This document shows, piece after piece, positions 9,902 to 20,522 of a stretch of DNA of 64,000 nt (position 1 is its first letter; each line of letters opens with the position of its first letter). Position numbers and translations under genes: made by a program. The notes under the pieces are model-generated. The model saw only the letters and a program-made list of their open reading frames with translations, did no database searches and was not told where the DNA came from. The stretch covers positions 744,001 to 808,000 of the forward strand of contig NZ_CP028924.1 in the NCBI RefSeq assembly GCF_003061515.1, read 5' to 3'. The DNA comes from Colwellia sp. Arc7-D. Its GTDB lineage: Bacteria; Pseudomonadota; Gammaproteobacteria; Enterobacterales; Alteromonadaceae.

Positions 9902-10390
9902 ATGACCATACTCTCAATGATAGTTGCACACGCTAATGATCGTGTTATCGGTAAAAATAATGATATGCCGTGGCACTTGCCCGCTGATTTAGCTTACTTT
10001 AAAAAAACTACCTTAGGTAAGCCTATTATTATGGGGCGAAAAACTTTTCAATCGATAGGTCGGCCCTTACCGGGACGAAAAAATATCGTTATTTCTCGAG
10101 ACGAGAGCTATCAAGTCGCAGGCGTTGAAGTGGTTAATTCCGTTGACGCTGCCTTGGCGTTAGTAGTTGATAGTGAAGAAGTGATGGTTATTGGGGGTGG
10201 TGCAATATATCAACATTGTTTAGCGGCTGCACAGCGACTTTATATAACACACATCGATGCGGATATTGATGGTGATACGTATTTCCCTGCATATGATCTA
10301 GCAGTTTGGAAGAAAGTGGCTAGCGATATTCGACCGAGCGATGAAAAAAATCAATACCAACTCGACTTTTCAATTTATGAAAAAGTTTAA
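9902..10390 (+). CDS. folA: Dihydrofolate reductase
   Basis: A 162-residue NADPH-dependent reductase that makes tetrahydrofolate. The chain has the conserved MPWHLPADLAYFK segment, in which the Asp is the catalytic acid, and IIMGRKTFQSIGRPLPGR for NADPH and substrate contacts. VIGGGAIYQHCL is the second cofactor loop. Length and order match the E. coli type I enzyme. It is a single gene with its own downstream terminator shared with the convergent chemoreceptor gene. Confidence 0.97.
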   Translation: MTILSMIVAHANDRVIGKNNDMPWHLPADLAYFKKTTLGKPIIMGRKTFQSIGRPLPGRKNIVISRDESYQVAGVEVVNSVDAALALVVDSEEVMVIGGGAIYQHCLAAAQRLYITHIDADIDGDTYFPAYDLAVWKKVASDIRPSDEKNQYQLDFSIYEKV

Positions 10391-10462
10391 AGGTAGCTAG
10401 GGAATATATTCCCAATAAATATAATTTGATTTTGTTGCATTGATTGTTTGTATTGTTAGATC

Positions 10463-10490
10463 AAAAAAGAGCGCTCATGCGCTCTTTTTT
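10463..10490. terminator. Bidirectional terminator between folA and chemoreceptor
   Basis: A perfect 12-bp arm pair (A6GAGCGC and GCGCTCT6) around a TCAT loop gives T runs on both strands. It serves the convergent folA and chemoreceptor genes. Confidence 0.9.
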
Positions 10491-10511
10491 ATGCGTTAGT
10501 TTTGTGAATAG

Positions 10512-12530
10512 CTAAAGTTTAAACTCTTGTACCGATTGTTGTAACTCTTCCGCTAAACGCGCCACTTCACTACTTGATTCTGCCGTTTGTTTAGAGCCGG
10601 CTGTCGTTTGTTCTGCAATAGCAACAATAGACTCTAAGTTTTCACTTATTTCATGAGCAACAACACTTTGTTCCTCTGCCGCTGTCGCGATTTGAGAACT
10701 GCGGTCGAATGCTTCATGAACTGCATGGGTAATGGTATCAAGTGCTTTTTCAGCTTCGACACTTTGCTCAACACAATTAGTTGCTTGTTCTTTACCGGTA
10801 TCCATCACAGAAACCGCTTTTTCTGCGCCACCTTGTAGCACTTCGATCATATTTTGAATCTCTTGGGTAGAGACTTGAGTACGACTTGCTAGTGTTCTTA
10901 CTTCATCTGCTACCACAGCAAACCCTCGGCCATGCTCACCTGCGCGTGCCGCTTCTATCGCAGCATTTAATGCTAGTAGATTAGTTTGGTCTGCAATACT
11001 TCTGATAACATCAAGAATACCGCCTATAGATGCGCTGTCCTGTTGAAGTTTATTAATCACTTGTGATGCTGATTCAACTTCTTTAGCAAGTAGTTCGATG
11101 GTTGCACGATTACGGCCAGAAATAACTTTAACACGCTCTGCTTCATCGTCTGCTTGTTTGATTTCACCTAACGCATCATTCGCGCTCGATAATACACTTT
11201 GTGCCGTACTACTCATTTCTGTTGTTGCTGAGGCCGCCTGTTCTACCTGAGCACGCTGCTCTTCGATTGCTGTCGTACTTTGAGCTGTTACTGCTGACGT
11301 TTGCTCTGCCGCTGTGGCAAGTTGAGTGGAGCGACTAACAATACTTTGTATTAACGTACGAAGACTATCTATTAACAAATTACAGTTGTGTGAAAGTTGA
11401 GCGAATTCATCATTGCCACTTTCATCTAGCTTACGAGATAAGTCACCTGATGCAACAATGTGCAGCATTTCATTTACACGTCTTAGCGGTCGGGTAATGC
11501 TGGTTAAAGTTTTCCATGCAATAACTATTGCTAAGACGATTGAGATTAAGGTGATTATAAAGGTATTTCGAGTACCATCAGAAACTGATTTTTCAATTAA
11601 AATACCTGTTGCTATGGTTGTTTCGTTTGCTAATTCAACTTGTTTAGCCAAAATGGTATTTGCGCGGTAAATGCCATCTTCGGCTAATTTTAAACTAATA
11701 GTAGCCGCTGCTATCGCATTTAATTGATTGTCTTTATTTGAAAATATTTTCTCATTGCCAGTAATGTAACCTTTTAACGCTGCAAAGCTATCAGTTAAAT
11801 CTTCTGCAATATTTGGTGTGTTTTGTAGTTTTAGCTCACTAACAACATCAATAATAGATTTCTCAATATCGATAAAAGTGTTTTGTATTTCGTTAGTCAC
11901 TAGCGATGCAGATTGCTCATCTTTAACATCACGATATTCAAAAGATGAACTTACTATGCTATTAAGCAACATTTCTAAACGTTCGGCTAAGCTCACCGCA
12001 CGTTGTAGTTTAGTTGTAGCCATTTCGTGATCGCCAAGGTCTAATAAAATAGTAGCGGTGTCGTCGGCGCTTTCTTCAATGTTATCTATTTTTTCAGTTA
12101 GGGTGATTTGTTGCTCTATAGCAAGTTTTCTATTGCTTAATACACTTTCTATTTCATCTTCTAATTTGTTATAAACAGGATCAATTTTATGGAGGTTACT
12201 GAGTAAACTAGGTTCGTTTTGAACAATGCTTTTTAGCTTTTTTAAATGTTTTCTAAAGTTGCTTGTGTCTGCGTCAAAAGTTTCTTGGTTCGCTGCAAGT
12301 GGCTCCAGTGTGGTTTGATAGTATGCCCTTAGTGTTAGGTTACCAATGCCGGTTAGGTCATTTGCTAATTTATTACTTTCTTTTAAAGTCGGTATGGCAA
12401 GTTCATCTTGCTGCTTTGTGGCATCACCAATTGTATTTAGGCTATTCCAAGATATTGCGCTGGTTAAAAAAAGTAAAAGTGAAATAATGGTAAAGCCACC
12501 AATTATTTTCGTCGCTACGGTTAATTTCAT
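10512..12530 (-). CDS. Methyl-accepting chemotaxis protein
   Basis: A transmembrane chemoreceptor of 672 residues. TM1 is about residues 9-27. A long, mainly helical periplasmic domain of about 290 residues follows, larger than the classic four-helix Tar type and closer in size to double-bundle (HBM-like) sensors. TM2 is about 325-345, then a HAMP domain with [22 protein letters not shown]. The cytoplasmic coiled coil has its hairpin tip at about 515-550, with [20 protein letters not shown] and [15 protein letters not shown]. No C-terminal CheR-binding pentapeptide is seen; it ends VQEFKL. The ATG at 12530 is chosen over TTG at 12542 because MKLTVATK directly precedes TM1 and GTGGG lies upstream. 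The ligand is unknown. Confidence 0.9.
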   Translation of the reverse strand: MKLTVATKIIGGFTIISLLLFLTSAISWNSLNTIGDATKQQDELAIPTLKESNKLANDLTGIGNLTLRAYYQTTLEPLAANQETFDADTSNFRKHLKKLKSIVQNEPSLLSNLHKIDPVYNKLEDEIESVLSNRKLAIEQQITLTEKIDNIEESADDTATILLDLGDHEMATTKLQRAVSLAERLEMLLNSIVSSSFEYRDVKDEQSASLVTNEIQNTFIDIEKSIIDVVSELKLQNTPNIAEDLTDSFAALKGYITGNEKIFSNKDNQLNAIAAATISLKLAEDGIYRANTILAKQVELANETTIATGILIEKSVSDGTRNTFIITLISIVLAIVIAWKTLTSITRPLRRVNEMLHIVASGDLSRKLDESGNDEFAQLSHNCNLLIDSLRTLIQSIVSRSTQLATAAEQTSAVTAQSTTAIEEQRAQVEQAASATTEMSSTAQSVLSSANDALGEIKQADDEAERVKVISGRNRATIELLAKEVESASQVINKLQQDSASIGGILDVIRSIADQTNLLALNAAIEAARAGEHGRGFAVVADEVRTLASRTQVSTQEIQNMIEVLQGGAEKAVSVMDTGKEQATNCVEQSVEAEKALDTITHAVHEAFDRSSQIATAAEEQSVVAHEISENLESIVAIAEQTTAGSKQTAESSSEVARLAEELQQSVQEFKL

Positions 12531-12698
12531 AGAGCCCACCAAGGTATTGATTAAGTCATTATTTGCTTACACTATAATCAGTCAATTGAACTAAAAGAAC
12601 GTGTAAGCATTAATTATTATTAGACTACAAGGTAATGTAGGTTGTTTATTATGGCTTAGTATAACAAGCTAAATTACATTTTAAACTAATGCTCTGCT

Positions 12699-13517
12699 TT
12701 ATCTTTGATTTTTGTGTGATTGCTCGATAAATATTTTCTTATCATGCCACCTCAACATCGTCATATGTTGCCCCCAAACACAGCCAGTATCTAGAGCATA
12801 AATATTTTCAGGCTGACATTTTCCCATTAACGCTGCCCAATGGCCGAATATCCATTGTGTATGCTGAGAAATATGTTGAAACTCAAACCAAGGCGTGAGT
12901 GTTTTAGGTGCGCTAGCAGGGCTTTCTTTGCAGTTAAAATCTAAACTACCATCGGCATGACAATAGCGCATGCGAGTAAGGGAGTTAATAGTAAATCTAA
13001 ATCGTTCTAAGTCATCATTTGCATTCTGCCAGCTTGTAGGTTGTTCGCCATACATATTACGCAGCCAAGTTTGGCTTGCTGAAGAAGTTAAGTGTTGATG
13101 CGCTATTTCAGCCTGCTCCATGGCTACTTTAGGCGTCCACTGCGGCGAGAGTCCGGCATGACTCATGTAAGTTTCTTCATTGGGGAGTTTTTGAATCAAT
13201 GGCTGTTGAATTAACCACTGCATTAGCGAGGCTGCATCAGGCGCTGCCAATAACGTTGTTAGCAAATCTTGCTTTTTTACTTTTTTAATCCCTTGATATA
13301 CAGCAAGTAAATGCAAGTCGTGATTACCTAAGACGATTTTAGCATTTTTACCAAGTGACTTTATAAAACGTAAGGTTTCAAGTGAGTTAGGCCCACGGGC
13401 GACGAGGTCACCCGCAACATAAAGTTGGTCACTATTACTAGAAAACCCAACTTGATTCAGCAATGCATCTAGTTCGTTATAGCAACCTTGAATATCACCG
13501 ACGAAATAAATAGCCAT
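12699..13517 (-). CDS. apaH: Bis(5'-nucleosyl)-tetraphosphatase, symmetrical (ApaH)
   Basis: A metallophosphatase of 272 residues that splits Ap4A into two ADP and can remove Np4 RNA caps. Metal-binding motifs are in order: GDIQGCYNEL near the start, GDLVARGPNS at about 35, GNHDLHLL at about 62, and MSHAGLSPQW at about 118. It is the last gene of the lptD-surA-pdxA-rsmA-apaG-apaH operon, 9 bases after apaG. No terminator is obvious before the chemoreceptor gene's promoter region. Confidence 0.97.
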   Translation of the reverse strand: MAIYFVGDIQGCYNELDALLNQVGFSSNSDQLYVAGDLVARGPNSLETLRFIKSLGKNAKIVLGNHDLHLLAVYQGIKKVKKQDLLTTLLAAPDAASLMQWLIQQPLIQKLPNEETYMSHAGLSPQWTPKVAMEQAEIAHQHLTSSASQTWLRNMYGEQPTSWQNANDDLERFRFTINSLTRMRYCHADGSLDFNCKESPASAPKTLTPWFEFQHISQHTQWIFGHWAALMGKCQPENIYALDTGCVWGQHMTMLRWHDKKIFIEQSHKNQR

Positions 13518-13526
13518 AACTGTTCT

Positions 13527-13919
13527 CTAGTTCAATATATTAGGCTTTGCTAATCGAAAAGGGGGTATTTCAACTTGAATAAGCGCTGCTGAATGTGTTT
13601 GCATTTGATAGTGACCTTGCATGTTACCTAAAGGAGACTTCAACACGCAGCCACTTGAGTAGGTAAAGCTTTGCTCGGGCTTAATAAATGGTTGCTGACC
13701 GATAACACCTTCACCTGTAACGGTATTAGTTTCACCGTTAGCATCAGAAATCAACCAATATCGACTCAGTAATTGTACCGTTTCACTGCTATTATTTGTA
13801 ACAGTGATAGTGTAACTAAAAACAAATTGTTGCTCTGCTTCGACAGATTGCTGCGCAATGAAGTCAGTGACAATAGAAATGTCAATATCAGCGGCTGTTG
13901 CCACTTTGTCATTACTCAT
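13527..13919 (-). CDS. apaG: ApaG domain protein
   Basis: A small beta-sandwich protein of 130 residues, the usual ApaG length. It contains [24 protein letters not shown] and [11 protein letters not shown] motifs, and [12 protein letters not shown] near the C-terminus. The biochemical role is not settled: the fold resembles fibronectin type III and is also found in F-box proteins. Its start overlaps the end of rsmA by 8 bases, and it sits directly before apaH as in E. coli. Confidence 0.95.
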   Translation of the reverse strand: MSNDKVATAADIDISIVTDFIAQQSVEAEQQFVFSYTITVTNNSSETVQLLSRYWLISDANGETNTVTGEGVIGQQPFIKPEQSFTYSSGCVLKSPLGNMQGHYQMQTHSAALIQVEIPPFRLAKPNILN

Positions 13920-14733
13920 TATCTAGTTCTACCGGGTTGTCAGTGACAAAATTCGCTAACATAACAAAATCTGCTAAAGCTAAGTTTTCAGGGCGAAGTC
14001 CGGGATCTATGCCTAACGCTGTTAATTGCTCAGCAGAAATCAGTTTTTTAAAGCTGTTTCGAATCGTTTTTCTACGCTGATTAAATGCAGCCAAACAAAC
14101 TTTGTTAAGCGAGTTAATATCTTTAACAGGATTTTTTATGGTTTTATGCGGTATTAATCTGACAATAGCAGAATCTACTTTTGGTGCAGGTTTAAACGCT
14201 TCAGGCCCAATTTCCATTACAGGTATCACTTGGCATTGATATTGGGTCATAATTGATAAGCGCCCAAAAGCTTTGCAGTTTTCACCTGATGCCATACGCT
14301 CAACTACTTCTTTTTGTAGCATAAAATGCATATCTTTTACTTTGTCTTTAAACGTGAGCAAGTGAAAAATAAGCGGCGTTGAAATGTTATATGGCAAATT
14401 ACCAAAAATGCGTAATGGCTTTTCACTACTAGCAAGTTGAGCAAAGTCGAACTTTAAAGCATCTTCTTCATGTATGGTGAGCTTTGAAGCCAAAAATGGA
14501 TGATGACGAAGTCTGTGCGCTAAATCCCTATCTAACTCAACGACATTAAGATGACCAGCTCGTTCGATAACAGGCTCGGTAAGTGCGCCTAGACCTGGGC
14601 CAATTTCTACTAAGTTTTCACCAGGCTCTGGGTTAATAGCATCAACAATATCGCTAATAATAGCTTCATTGTGTAAAAAGTTTTGACCGAAGCGTTTTTT
14701 AGCTTGATGACCTAAGTGGGAGTTTTTGCTCAT
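13912..14733 (-). CDS. rsmA: 16S rRNA (adenine1518/1519-N6) dimethyltransferase RsmA
   Basis: A 273-residue S-adenosylmethionine enzyme (KsgA) that dimethylates two adenines in helix 45 of 16S rRNA during 30S maturation. It shows [11 protein letters not shown] at the N-terminus, the SAM-binding [10 protein letters not shown] at about 43, and the catalytic NLPYNIS at about 113. The small C-terminal domain has [12 protein letters not shown]. It overlaps pdxA upstream by 4 bases (ATGA) and apaG downstream, showing translational coupling within the operon. Confidence 0.97.
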   Translation of the reverse strand: MSKNSHLGHQAKKRFGQNFLHNEAIISDIVDAINPEPGENLVEIGPGLGALTEPVIERAGHLNVVELDRDLAHRLRHHPFLASKLTIHEEDALKFDFAQLASSEKPLRIFGNLPYNISTPLIFHLLTFKDKVKDMHFMLQKEVVERMASGENCKAFGRLSIMTQYQCQVIPVMEIGPEAFKPAPKVDSAIVRLIPHKTIKNPVKDINSLNKVCLAAFNQRRKTIRNSFKKLISAEQLTALGIDPGLRPENLALADFVMLANFVTDNPVELDNE

Positions 14734-15740
14734 AGTTTTGTCTGCTCTAATGCATCTTTGTCATGGTTATTAGCCAATGTTATCGCGGTATTTATAGCTT
14801 CATAAAAGCTACCAGCATCTGCCTGATTGGTGCCGGCTAAATCAAACGCCGTACCATGATCTACCGATGTTCTAATAAATGGTAATCCAAGGGTAATATT
14901 AACTGAAGCGCCAAAACCTTTATATTTAAGTACCGGTAAACCCTGATCATGAAACATGGTTAAAATCGCATCAGCGTCATTTAAGTATTTAGCTTGGAAA
15001 ATTGTATCAGCAGGTAATGGACCAATTAGGTTCATGCCCTCTAAACGTAATTCTTCTAATGCCGGGATCATTACATCGATTTCTTCACGACCAAGGTGGC
15101 CATCTTCCCCCGCATGCGGATTAATACCACAAACATAAATTTTGGGGTTAGGGATGCCAAACTTCTTGATTAAATCTTTATGTAATATACGCGAAACTTT
15201 TTGAAGCCTTTCGTGGGTAATGGCTTTAGACACATAAGCTAAAGGAATATGTGTAGTTACCAGTGCAACTCTTAACCCTTCAGTGGCTAGCATCATGACA
15301 ACGTCAGAGCAATTCGCTTCATGAGCAAAGTATTCTGTATGGCCACTAAATGCGATTCCTGCTTTATTAATTAACCCTTTATGTACAGGGCCAGTAACAA
15401 CGGCGTCAAATTCACCTGAAATGTTTTTTTCACTCGCAATACGCAAAGTTTCAACCACATAGCGGCCATTATTAGGGTTAGCAACACCAGCTTCGCAAAT
15501 ATCTTCTAATGGCACAGGTAACACAAGAAGCGTTCCCGCTTTATGTGATGTTACTTCATCATTGACGTTATATTGCTTGATGGTGATCGGCAGGTTTAAT
15601 AGCTTTGCCCTTGCAATTAATAACTCAGGAGATGCGACAGCAACCATCTGAATTGGCCAATCTCGCTGTGCTACTTTTATCATCAGGTCTGGGCCAATGC
15701 CTGCAGGCTCGCCTGGCGTTATTGCAATTCGTTTTAACAC
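14730..15740 (-). CDS. pdxA: 4-hydroxythreonine-4-phosphate dehydrogenase PdxA
   Basis: A 336-residue enzyme of the pyridoxal-5'-phosphate pathway that oxidises 4-phosphohydroxy-L-threonine with NAD. Motifs seen are [13 protein letters not shown] at the start, [25 protein letters not shown] with metal-binding His, and [13 protein letters not shown]. It starts with GTG at 15740, sharing one base with the surA stop (TAGTG). Epd, made at 30.2-31.3 kb, supplies an earlier step of the same vitamin B6 route. Confidence 0.96.
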   Translation of the reverse strand: MLKRIAITPGEPAGIGPDLMIKVAQRDWPIQMVAVASPELLIARAKLLNLPITIKQYNVNDEVTSHKAGTLLVLPVPLEDICEAGVANPNNGRYVVETLRIASEKNISGEFDAVVTGPVHKGLINKAGIAFSGHTEYFAHEANCSDVVMMLATEGLRVALVTTHIPLAYVSKAITHERLQKVSRILHKDLIKKFGIPNPKIYVCGINPHAGEDGHLGREEIDVMIPALEELRLEGMNLIGPLPADTIFQAKYLNDADAILTMFHDQGLPVLKYKGFGASVNITLGLPFIRTSVDHGTAFDLAGTNQADAGSFYEAINTAITLANNHDKDALEQTKL

Positions 15741-17041
15741 TACTTTTTACCTGTTTCTATAATTTCTATGTATGCTTCATCGCGTAGTTCTTTAATCCAA
15801 CGAGCCCCTTCCATACCGAATTTACGGTTATAAAGCAGTTGGTATACTCGGTTTTCATTCATTTGTTGGGTGGCGTCTAATGTTCTACGACCAGTTAATT
15901 TAGCTATATGCCAACCAAATGATGAGCGAAATGGTTTATGAACTTCGTCGATATCTAAACTGGCTAATGCTTCGGAAAATGCTGGGTCATATTTACTTGG
16001 CTCTGACCAACCTAAGTCACCACCACGAACCGATGTAGGTCCTTCAGAATGTTCTTTAGCCAGTTCGGCAAAGTCGGCTTCACCAGCGTTTAGTTTATCA
16101 ACAAAACTTTGTAGTAAGGCTTCTGCTTTTGCTTCACTTAATATAATTGAAGGTTTAATCAATATGTGACTGGCTTTGACTTCTTCAATTTCGACAACCT
16201 GACGACCACGAACATCGACTAATTTCACGATACTAAAACCTAAACCTGTACGTATTGGACCAAACACACTGCCTTTTTCTTGACCTGCAACGAGTTCAGA
16301 AAATAATGTTGGCATTTCATTAATGGTTTTCCAACCTAAATCACCACCTTCAAGAGCGTTCGAGCCACCAGATGATGTCATTGCAATATTGGTAAAATCG
16401 CTGCCGCTATCTAATAACTCTAGTACTTTATCAGCACGTACTTTAGCCGCATTAATATCTGCTTGCTTTGGATTATTAGGGAACTCGATCAAGATATGAC
16501 CTAAGCGATATTCAACGTCAGCATTAGTTTGCTCTTTCATTACTGACATTAAGTTGGTAATTTCTTGAGGTGAAATATAAATACGACGACGTAAACTTGC
16601 GCGTCTTACTTCTCCTGCAATTAACTCATTACGAACGCTTTCACGATACTTCTCGTAAACTAATCCATCTGCAACAAGCGCTTGACGGAATGAATCAAGC
16701 GTTTGATTATTATCTTTTGCTAAATTAGACAAGGTTTCGTCAAGCTGAGCATCACTCACTTGAACACCCATGCGCTCACCTAATTGAGCTATTATTGCGT
16801 CATTAATTAACTTATCCATTACTTGAATTCGCAATGCGCGATCAGAAGGTAATGTTTGGTTATTCTTTTTTGCTTGTAGGGTAATAGAAGTAATAAGATC
16901 TTTAACTTCAGACTCTAATACCACACCACTATTAACCACGGCTGCTACTCGGTCTAGCTCAACTTCAGCAGCTATACTCTGTTCATATGAGCTTAAAATA
17001 AACACCGAGCTAAGAAGTAATAATTTCAATGAATTTTTCAT
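15740..17041 (-). CDS. surA: Periplasmic chaperone/PPIase SurA
   Basis: A 433-residue periplasmic chaperone for outer-membrane beta-barrel proteins. A signal peptide ends at about residue 25 (EQSIAA). The N-terminal SurA_N domain is about 27-165. Two parvulin domains follow, beginning about 175 ([11 protein letters not shown]) and about 285 ([11 protein letters not shown]), each closing with [13 protein letters not shown] or GWSEPSKYD motifs, and then a C-terminal helix. It lies directly after lptD, whose product is a SurA client. Confidence 0.97.
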   Translation of the reverse strand: MKNSLKLLLLSSVFILSSYEQSIAAEVELDRVAAVVNSGVVLESEVKDLITSITLQAKKNNQTLPSDRALRIQVMDKLINDAIIAQLGERMGVQVSDAQLDETLSNLAKDNNQTLDSFRQALVADGLVYEKYRESVRNELIAGEVRRASLRRRIYISPQEITNLMSVMKEQTNADVEYRLGHILIEFPNNPKQADINAAKVRADKVLELLDSGSDFTNIAMTSSGGSNALEGGDLGWKTINEMPTLFSELVAGQEKGSVFGPIRTGLGFSIVKLVDVRGRQVVEIEEVKASHILIKPSIILSEAKAEALLQSFVDKLNAGEADFAELAKEHSEGPTSVRGGDLGWSEPSKYDPAFSEALASLDIDEVHKPFRSSFGWHIAKLTGRRTLDATQQMNENRVYQLLYNRKFGMEGARWIKELRDEAYIEIIETGKK

Positions 17042-17061
17042 GTAACGTATATTTCTTTTAA

Positions 17062-19341
17062 TTAGTTATTGAGGAAGTAAGGGCGTTTATAGCCGAATAT
17101 ACTTGAATTAAGCATATCTCCAACACTGTCGGAAGATTTATTGCTATTTATGCCATTATATACAAATTGAATATTAAAACTGCTATCAAATGCATCGCGG
17201 TTTTCATTTATGTTCAGGTCGTCTTCAATTTTAGAGTTAATATTGCGATGGTACGTAAAACGTATCCCCCAACAACAACTGCTGTACTCAAGACCTGCAT
17301 AGCTTTCAATACTGCGTTTGCCTTGTAAGTCTTGTGTAAACCGCCCTACAAGTTGCCACCGCTGGGCAATTTTAACATTTGCCGCCAACGACATTTGTTC
17401 TAATGACTCTCCTGAGACATCGCGAGTATATCGATGGTTCAATTGAATTGTTTGATTATTACTAAATAAGTAATCTAAAGTGGTTTGACTTTTATTGGTC
17501 ACGCCTAAATCGGTATTATATTGAATGTCAGAACTAAACTGCCAGTTTCGACTTAAATGAAGGAAAATATCGGCTGCTAATGCTGACTTATCTACTAAGG
17601 TGTCTTGATTTGCTTCATCAAAGTTACTTTCATTTAAATAAACAATACGGCCCAAACTAAAACGCAACATTTCGTTATTTTCAGCATTTAATAACCTACT
17701 TGTTACCCCCCACGAAACCTGATTGGCTTGTGCTATTCTGTCTATGCCACTAAAGCGACGGTCACGGAATAAACCGTTATAGTCATCTTGCAATAGAGTT
17801 GTGTCGTAAATACCAATGTTGCTTTGATCTTTTTCAGGGATATAAAGGTACTGTAACTGTGGCTCAAGTGTTTGGTTGTACTCGCTATTAAATAAGGCGA
17901 TGTTACGATCAAAATTGACACCACCATGCAATCGTATTTTAGGCAACGTTCTATTAATATTTTTTTCTAGCAGGCTGTTATTACCAATATTTTGTTGAAT
18001 GTAATTAGTTTGCAGAACTTTGAGTTCTGAATTTAAAAACCATGCAGGTGTAACCATAGGGTAAAGTAAACCAGCTTCTACATGGTATCTCTGCGCTGTT
18101 GGCTTGGTTAAATCTGGTGTATCAAAGCTAGAAAATTCGCCATAAACATCAAAGATACCATCAAAGTCATCAAAAGTTTGTTGGCGCCTCGCTTCTATTT
18201 GAGGCAAGGTTTTATAACTTTGTTGATGATTGCCTAATAATTCAAAATCTTGTAATTTTAGGGTGGTTTGCCAATTTTCTGCGAAATAAGCCAATTCACC
18301 TATTTGATAGAGATATGCATCGTTAGAGTTAAATTGGCTACTACCTAAATCCACTAAGTAATTATCATCACTAATGGTCGTGTAGTCTACATGGGCTCTA
18401 AACCTTTCTGAGAAAGTACCAATATGTTGAATTCTGGCTAAGTAACGTGAATCATCGTTATTGTTAAGTTTTTTATCTTTATTGAGGTATTCAATATCAA
18501 GTTGACCTGACTGTAAGCCTTCTAAATATCGAAACTCTGTAATTAATTGCGTGCCTCTATCAGACATGTAGCGTGGTGTAATAGTGGCATCCATGTTTTC
18601 TGATATATTGACATAATAAGGAATTTCAACTTCTAAACCTGAGCTTTTTGAAGTGCTAATTTTAGGGTATAGCATACCTGATTGGCGTTCATCACTAATA
18701 GGCATGGTTAAATAAGGAATATATAAAATAGGCACATCAAAAAGACTAAAACGAGCGTTATATGCCTCAAGTGATTTTTTATCTGAAGAAATGGTAATCT
18801 CGCTTGCGCGCATCTGCCAATCTGGCACAGGATCGTAACAAGTGGTAAAGCTTGAGTCGATAAAACTCATCGTTTTTCCATTTCCATCAATATTAATTTC
18901 TTTTGCACTTCCGTGCCCAGCAGAGCCGTTTAGTTGATATGAAGTTGATGTTAACGCCGTGGACTTTTTTAATTGATTTATATTAAGCGTGTCGGCAAAA
19001 ATATCTATACCTTTGTTTTGAAAGTGAATATCACCATTAGCGTTAACTGTAGATGTATTTCTATTAACGGATAATTCATCTGCAACAATTGATTTATCTT
19101 GATTTAATAAGGTAACACCACCGGTAAACGTGGCATATTCACCTTTTTTAATATTTGAAGTAGAAGATAAAATAGTAAAGCTGTCGTTTGCCTGCTTACC
19201 GGTTTCTTCTGCAAGATTTGCATAAAATGGAATAGGGCACTGACTAGCAATATTTGTATTTATTTCAATGTTTTGCGCCTTACTACCAAAGGTAAGTGCT
19301 ATTAGGCAGAGAAAGGGGGTTTTGTGTAAGGAAAAACGCAT
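17062..19341 (-). CDS. lptD: LPS-assembly protein LptD
   Basis: A 759-residue outer-membrane beta-barrel that inserts lipopolysaccharide into the outer leaflet together with LptE. A signal peptide (about 1-22) leads to the periplasmic LptA-like jellyroll (about 45-200, with AKEINIDGNGKTMSFIDSSF and FTTCYDPVPDWQMRA) and then a large barrel. Cys residues near the N-terminus (ASQCPIP), in FTTCYDP and in a C-terminal CC pair (YSSCCWGIRF) are placed for the interdomain disulfides known in LptD. It is the first gene of the six-gene operon and is divergent from amgK. Confidence 0.96.
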   Translation of the reverse strand: MRFSLHKTPFLCLIALTFGSKAQNIEINTNIASQCPIPFYANLAEETGKQANDSFTILSSTSNIKKGEYATFTGGVTLLNQDKSIVADELSVNRNTSTVNANGDIHFQNKGIDIFADTLNINQLKKSTALTSTSYQLNGSAGHGSAKEINIDGNGKTMSFIDSSFTTCYDPVPDWQMRASEITISSDKKSLEAYNARFSLFDVPILYIPYLTMPISDERQSGMLYPKISTSKSSGLEVEIPYYVNISENMDATITPRYMSDRGTQLITEFRYLEGLQSGQLDIEYLNKDKKLNNNDDSRYLARIQHIGTFSERFRAHVDYTTISDDNYLVDLGSSQFNSNDAYLYQIGELAYFAENWQTTLKLQDFELLGNHQQSYKTLPQIEARRQQTFDDFDGIFDVYGEFSSFDTPDLTKPTAQRYHVEAGLLYPMVTPAWFLNSELKVLQTNYIQQNIGNNSLLEKNINRTLPKIRLHGGVNFDRNIALFNSEYNQTLEPQLQYLYIPEKDQSNIGIYDTTLLQDDYNGLFRDRRFSGIDRIAQANQVSWGVTSRLLNAENNEMLRFSLGRIVYLNESNFDEANQDTLVDKSALAADIFLHLSRNWQFSSDIQYNTDLGVTNKSQTTLDYLFSNNQTIQLNHRYTRDVSGESLEQMSLAANVKIAQRWQLVGRFTQDLQGKRSIESYAGLEYSSCCWGIRFTYHRNINSKIEDDLNINENRDAFDSSFNIQFVYNGINSNKSSDSVGDMLNSSIFGYKRPYFLNN

Positions 19342-19484
19342 TTATAATCCGGGTAATTAACTTGAAAAATACAAAGCCTAGTTTAGTTCGGCATTTTAAC
19401 GCTAAAGGCGGTAATAATATAGCAATTTTCTTTAGCCTGCGAATTAGTTATATTGGCACTATCATTTTTTAGAGATATTTTCTA

Positions 19485-20480
19485 TTGAGTAATTTAAGAA
19501 CTACAGCCTTATCACATTGGCTTGAAAGTCAGTTTTCAACGCAAAAAATCAACTTATTACCACTTACAGGTGATGCCGGTTTTCGACGTTACTTTCGCTT
19601 TGCATACCAAAGTAAAAGTTATATTGCGGTTGATGCGCCGGTAAAACTATCAAATAACCAAGCTTTTTTAAACGTTCAGCAAATTTTGAAAGATGTTAGC
19701 GTTAATGTACCTAACATTATCCATGCGGATCTCGAACAAGGTTTTCTTTGTCTTAGCGATTTTGGCGACATGGTATTATCTGAACGATTATCAAGTGATA
19801 ACATGCAGAAATATTACGCTAAAGCGATAGTAGAATTAGATAAAATGCTAACATGCTCATCGGTATCTGTGTCGACTTTACCTTTGTATGATGAAAAATT
19901 TATTTTCACAGAACTGAGCATCTTTACTGAATGGCTACTCGAAAAACATTTAGCTATTTATTTAACTGCAGATGAGAAAATTGCATTAACCTGTTGCTTT
20001 GATGAATTAGTTTCAGCCATGGTTGAGCAACCTAAAGTATTTATGCATCGCGATTACCACAGCCGAAATATTATGCAGCTTAGTAATGATGAACTGGGTA
20101 TTATTGACTTTCAAGATGCTGTAGAAGGGCCCGTTATCTATGACTTGGTTTCCTTATTAAGGGATTGTTACGTACGTTGGCCAAACCAGCTTATAGCACC
20201 TTTAATAGAAGATTATCGCTTACAAGTGCAAAATTATTTTCCAAACGAAACCCTAACAAAAGAAAAATGGCAATATTGGTTTGATTTAACTGGATTGCAG
20301 CGCCATATAAAAGCGAGTGGTATTTTTGCACGCCTCTATCACAGAGACAGTAAATCAGGATATTTAGCTGATATTCCACTTACCTTGAGCTACATACAAG
20401 ATGTTAGCGCACAATATGATAAACTCACTTTTTTACATGAGTTAGTCAGTAAGCGGGTAATACCTGCGCTCAACAAATAA
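19485..20480 (+). CDS. amgK: Anomeric MurNAc/GlcNAc kinase AmgK
   Basis: A 331-residue aminoglycoside-phosphotransferase-fold kinase. AmgK phosphorylates MurNAc (and GlcNAc) at the anomeric carbon in the peptidoglycan recycling route known from Pseudomonas. Seen are GDAGFRRYFRF (nucleotide loop), MHRDYHSRNIM with the catalytic Asp at about residue 187, and GIIDFQDAVEGP with the metal-binding Asp. The start is TTG at 19485; no suitable ATG is near. murU follows after 42 bases, which supports this role over antibiotic resistance. Confidence 0.88.
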   Translation: MSNLRTTALSHWLESQFSTQKINLLPLTGDAGFRRYFRFAYQSKSYIAVDAPVKLSNNQAFLNVQQILKDVSVNVPNIIHADLEQGFLCLSDFGDMVLSERLSSDNMQKYYAKAIVELDKMLTCSSVSVSTLPLYDEKFIFTELSIFTEWLLEKHLAIYLTADEKIALTCCFDELVSAMVEQPKVFMHRDYHSRNIMQLSNDELGIIDFQDAVEGPVIYDLVSLLRDCYVRWPNQLIAPLIEDYRLQVQNYFPNETLTKEKWQYWFDLTGLQRHIKASGIFARLYHRDSKSGYLADIPLTLSYIQDVSAQYDKLTFLHELVSKRVIPALNK

Positions 20481-20522
20481 CATAATGTGCTTATTTTTAA
20501 GTAAGATTTTGGAAAGTTTTTC

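Noticed and set aside
12346..12594. Plus-strand frames opposite the chemoreceptor gene
   Set aside because: They are mirror frames of the receptor's N-terminal region with no ribosome site or family resemblance.
19485..20480. Aminoglycoside resistance kinase
   Set aside because: The fold is shared, but the tight linkage to murU points to the recycling kinase AmgK.
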